Below are positions 63,164 to 64,000 of a stretch of 64,000 nt of DNA, one piece after another. Source of the DNA: Tropicibacter oceani. Lineage in GTDB: Bacteria > Pseudomonadota > Alphaproteobacteria > Rhodobacterales > Rhodobacteraceae. Below the pieces are notes generated by a model. It ran no database searches. It saw only the letters and a list, made by a program, of their open reading frames with translations, and had not been told where the DNA came from. The position numbers were made by a program, and so were the translations under genes. The stretch is taken from the NCBI RefSeq assembly GCF_029958925.1, contig NZ_CP124616.1, positions 992,001 through 1,056,000 on the forward strand, in the 5' to 3' direction. Positions within the stretch are counted from its first letter, which is position 1. The number at the start of each line of letters is the position of its first letter.

Positions 63164-64000
63164 GGCTGTTCCTCCTGGGCGGATTTTCGAAATGGCCCGT
63201 AGGCCGTGAGAATCTCGATGTCTTCGTCAACCGCCGCGCGTTCGCCTTCCAGATAGCGGGCCACGGCGTCGGAAAACCCCTTGTCCGAAATCCAGTGCAG
63301 CGAATGCGTCGGCGCGGGCAGATAGCCGCGCGCCAGCTTGTGTTCGCCCTGAGCGCCAGCCTCGACCCGGGCCAGGCCCTGCGCGATGGCATAGTCGATG
63401 GCCTGATAATAGCACGTTTCAAAGTGCAGGCAGGGATGATCCTCGATACAGCCCCAATAGCGCCCGAACAGCACATCGCGCCCGATGAAATTCAAGGCCC
63501 CTGCCACGGGCAAACCATCGCGTTCACACAGCACCAGGGCGATGTCGCCCCGCAGGGTATCATGCGCGATCTCGAAAAACTTGCGCGTCAGGTAGGGCGT
63601 GCCCCATTTGCGCGCCCCGGTGTCCTGGTAGAACGTCCAGAAGGCATCCCAGTGTTCGGGCCGAATGGCATCCCCGGTCAGGGTGCGGATCGTCCCGCCA
63701 AAGCCCTGCGCCTGCGCGCGTTCCTTGCGAATGTTCTTGCGCTTGCGCGAGCTGAGCGAGGCAAGGAAATCGTCAAAGCTGGCGTAGCCGTCGTTCAGCC
63801 AGTGGAACTGCTGGGTGCGGCGCGGCAACAGGCCCATCTGTACCCCGGCCTTGACCTCGTCTTCGGTGCAAAAGGTGATGTGCAGCGACGACAGATCGTT
63901 CTGCACGGCGAATTCGATGGCACCTTGGGTCAGGGCGGAAATGCCTGTCGCCTCTTCTCCGGGGCGGGTCAGGAAACGCCGCCCGGTTGCGGGGGTAAAG
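63160..64000 (-). CDS. GNAT/FemAB-like acyltransferase (COG3146-type, DUF482), 5' end outside the window
   Basis: The gene runs off the right edge; about 280 codons are present. The frame continues upstream of an internal GTG at 63906 as [31 protein letters not shown], so the gene starts beyond 64000. It contains [36 protein letters not shown] and [24 protein letters not shown], then FYRYW-like motifs ([44 protein letters not shown]), all typical of this acyltransferase-like family of unknown substrate. It is upstream of phhB, overlapping by 4 bases. Confidence 0.8.
   Translation of the reverse strand, partial: FTPATGRRFLTRPGEEATGISALTQGAIEFAVQNDLSSLHITFCTEDEVKAGVQMGLLPRRTQQFHWLNDGYASFDDFLASLSSRKRKNIRKERAQAQGFGGTIRTLTGDAIRPEHWDAFWTFYQDTGARKWGTPYLTRKFFEIAHDTLRGDIALVLCERDGLPVAGALNFIGRDVLFGRYWGCIEDHPCLHFETCYYQAIDYAIAQGLARVEAGAQGEHKLARGYLPAPTHSLHWISDKGFSDAVARYLEGERAAVDEDIEILTAYGPFRKSAQEEQP

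Overview
The window is GC-rich, densely coded chromosomal DNA from an alphaproteobacterium. Gene content points to the Rhodobacteraceae (Roseobacter group): paired deoC and double-length aldehyde dehydrogenase, a sitABCD manganese importer behind Fur/Mur-like boxes, alphaproteobacterial LexA boxes (GTTC-N7-GTTC), ImuA and DnaE2, a saccharopine-type lysine degradation pair, an AlkB-type hydroxylase, a TRAP solute-binding protein and an SqrR-like persulfide sensor. The assignment is by inference from gene families; no marker gene was compared. I see no rRNA, tRNA, CRISPR array, prophage or insertion sequence.

Layout. 0-2.6 kb: mercaptopyruvate sulfurtransferase, an aromatic/aspartate aminotransferase and a small monooxygenase-fold protein. 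2.7-5.7 kb: dnaE2 (error-prone polymerase), SOS-box controlled but lacking its C-terminal domain. 5.8-9.4 kb: sitABCD manganese uptake. 9.5-14.1 kb: deoC and aldehyde dehydrogenase, then rsfS and rlmH. 14.1-21.3 kb (minus strand): amidase with an SqrR-like ArsR regulator, an enolase-superfamily enzyme, a zinc alcohol dehydrogenase, and an incomplete protocatechuate set (pcaD, an alpha/beta hydrolase, pcaB). 21.4-31.9 kb: SulP permease, FKBP isomerase, HAD dehalogenase and hydrolase, truB, an oxidoreductase, metG, MFS transporter, a second SOS-box gene (imuA, without imuB) and an aldo/keto reductase. 32-33.1 kb: an alpha/beta-hydrolase-like gene broken by an in-frame TGA and rich in AGG arginine codons. 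33-42.9 kb: XRE regulator opposite a fatty acid desaturase, DMT exporter, fadH-like reductase, creD, a LysR gene, and an AraC regulator opposite an exported hydrolase. 42.9-57 kb: OmpA-like protein, peroxidase-related protein, acetyltransferase, CinA-like protein, sfsA, manganese-type pyrophosphatase, alkB, mutY, dciA-like, DsbA-like, CaiB-type CoA transferase, two saccharopine dehydrogenases, phosphatase, exported protein, MscS. 57-64 kb: map, exported metallo-hydrolase, TRAP binding protein, rsmD, FAD reductase, peroxiredoxin, phhB and an acyltransferase-like gene running off the end.

Themes. DNA-damage response: dnaE2 and imuA carry the same type of LexA box, but the usual imuA-imuB-dnaE2 cassette is split by about 25 kb, imuB is not in the window and DnaE2 is truncated inside an intergenic repeat. 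Manganese: sitABCD uptake and a family II pyrophosphatase. Catabolism: aromatic acids, lysine, alkanes, deoxyribose, sugar acids, unsaturated acyl-CoA.

The most distinctive non-gene feature is a dispersed intergenic element with a conserved AAATATCCCGGGGG core followed by one or two GC-rich hairpins. It occurs six times, nearly always at gene 3' ends and mostly between convergent genes. One copy supplies the stop codon of dnaE2, and another lies beside a G16/C19 homopolymer hairpin. I did not find a clear-cut new multi-gene system. The best leads are the decayed, split mutasome, the repeat family and the several unassigned operators.
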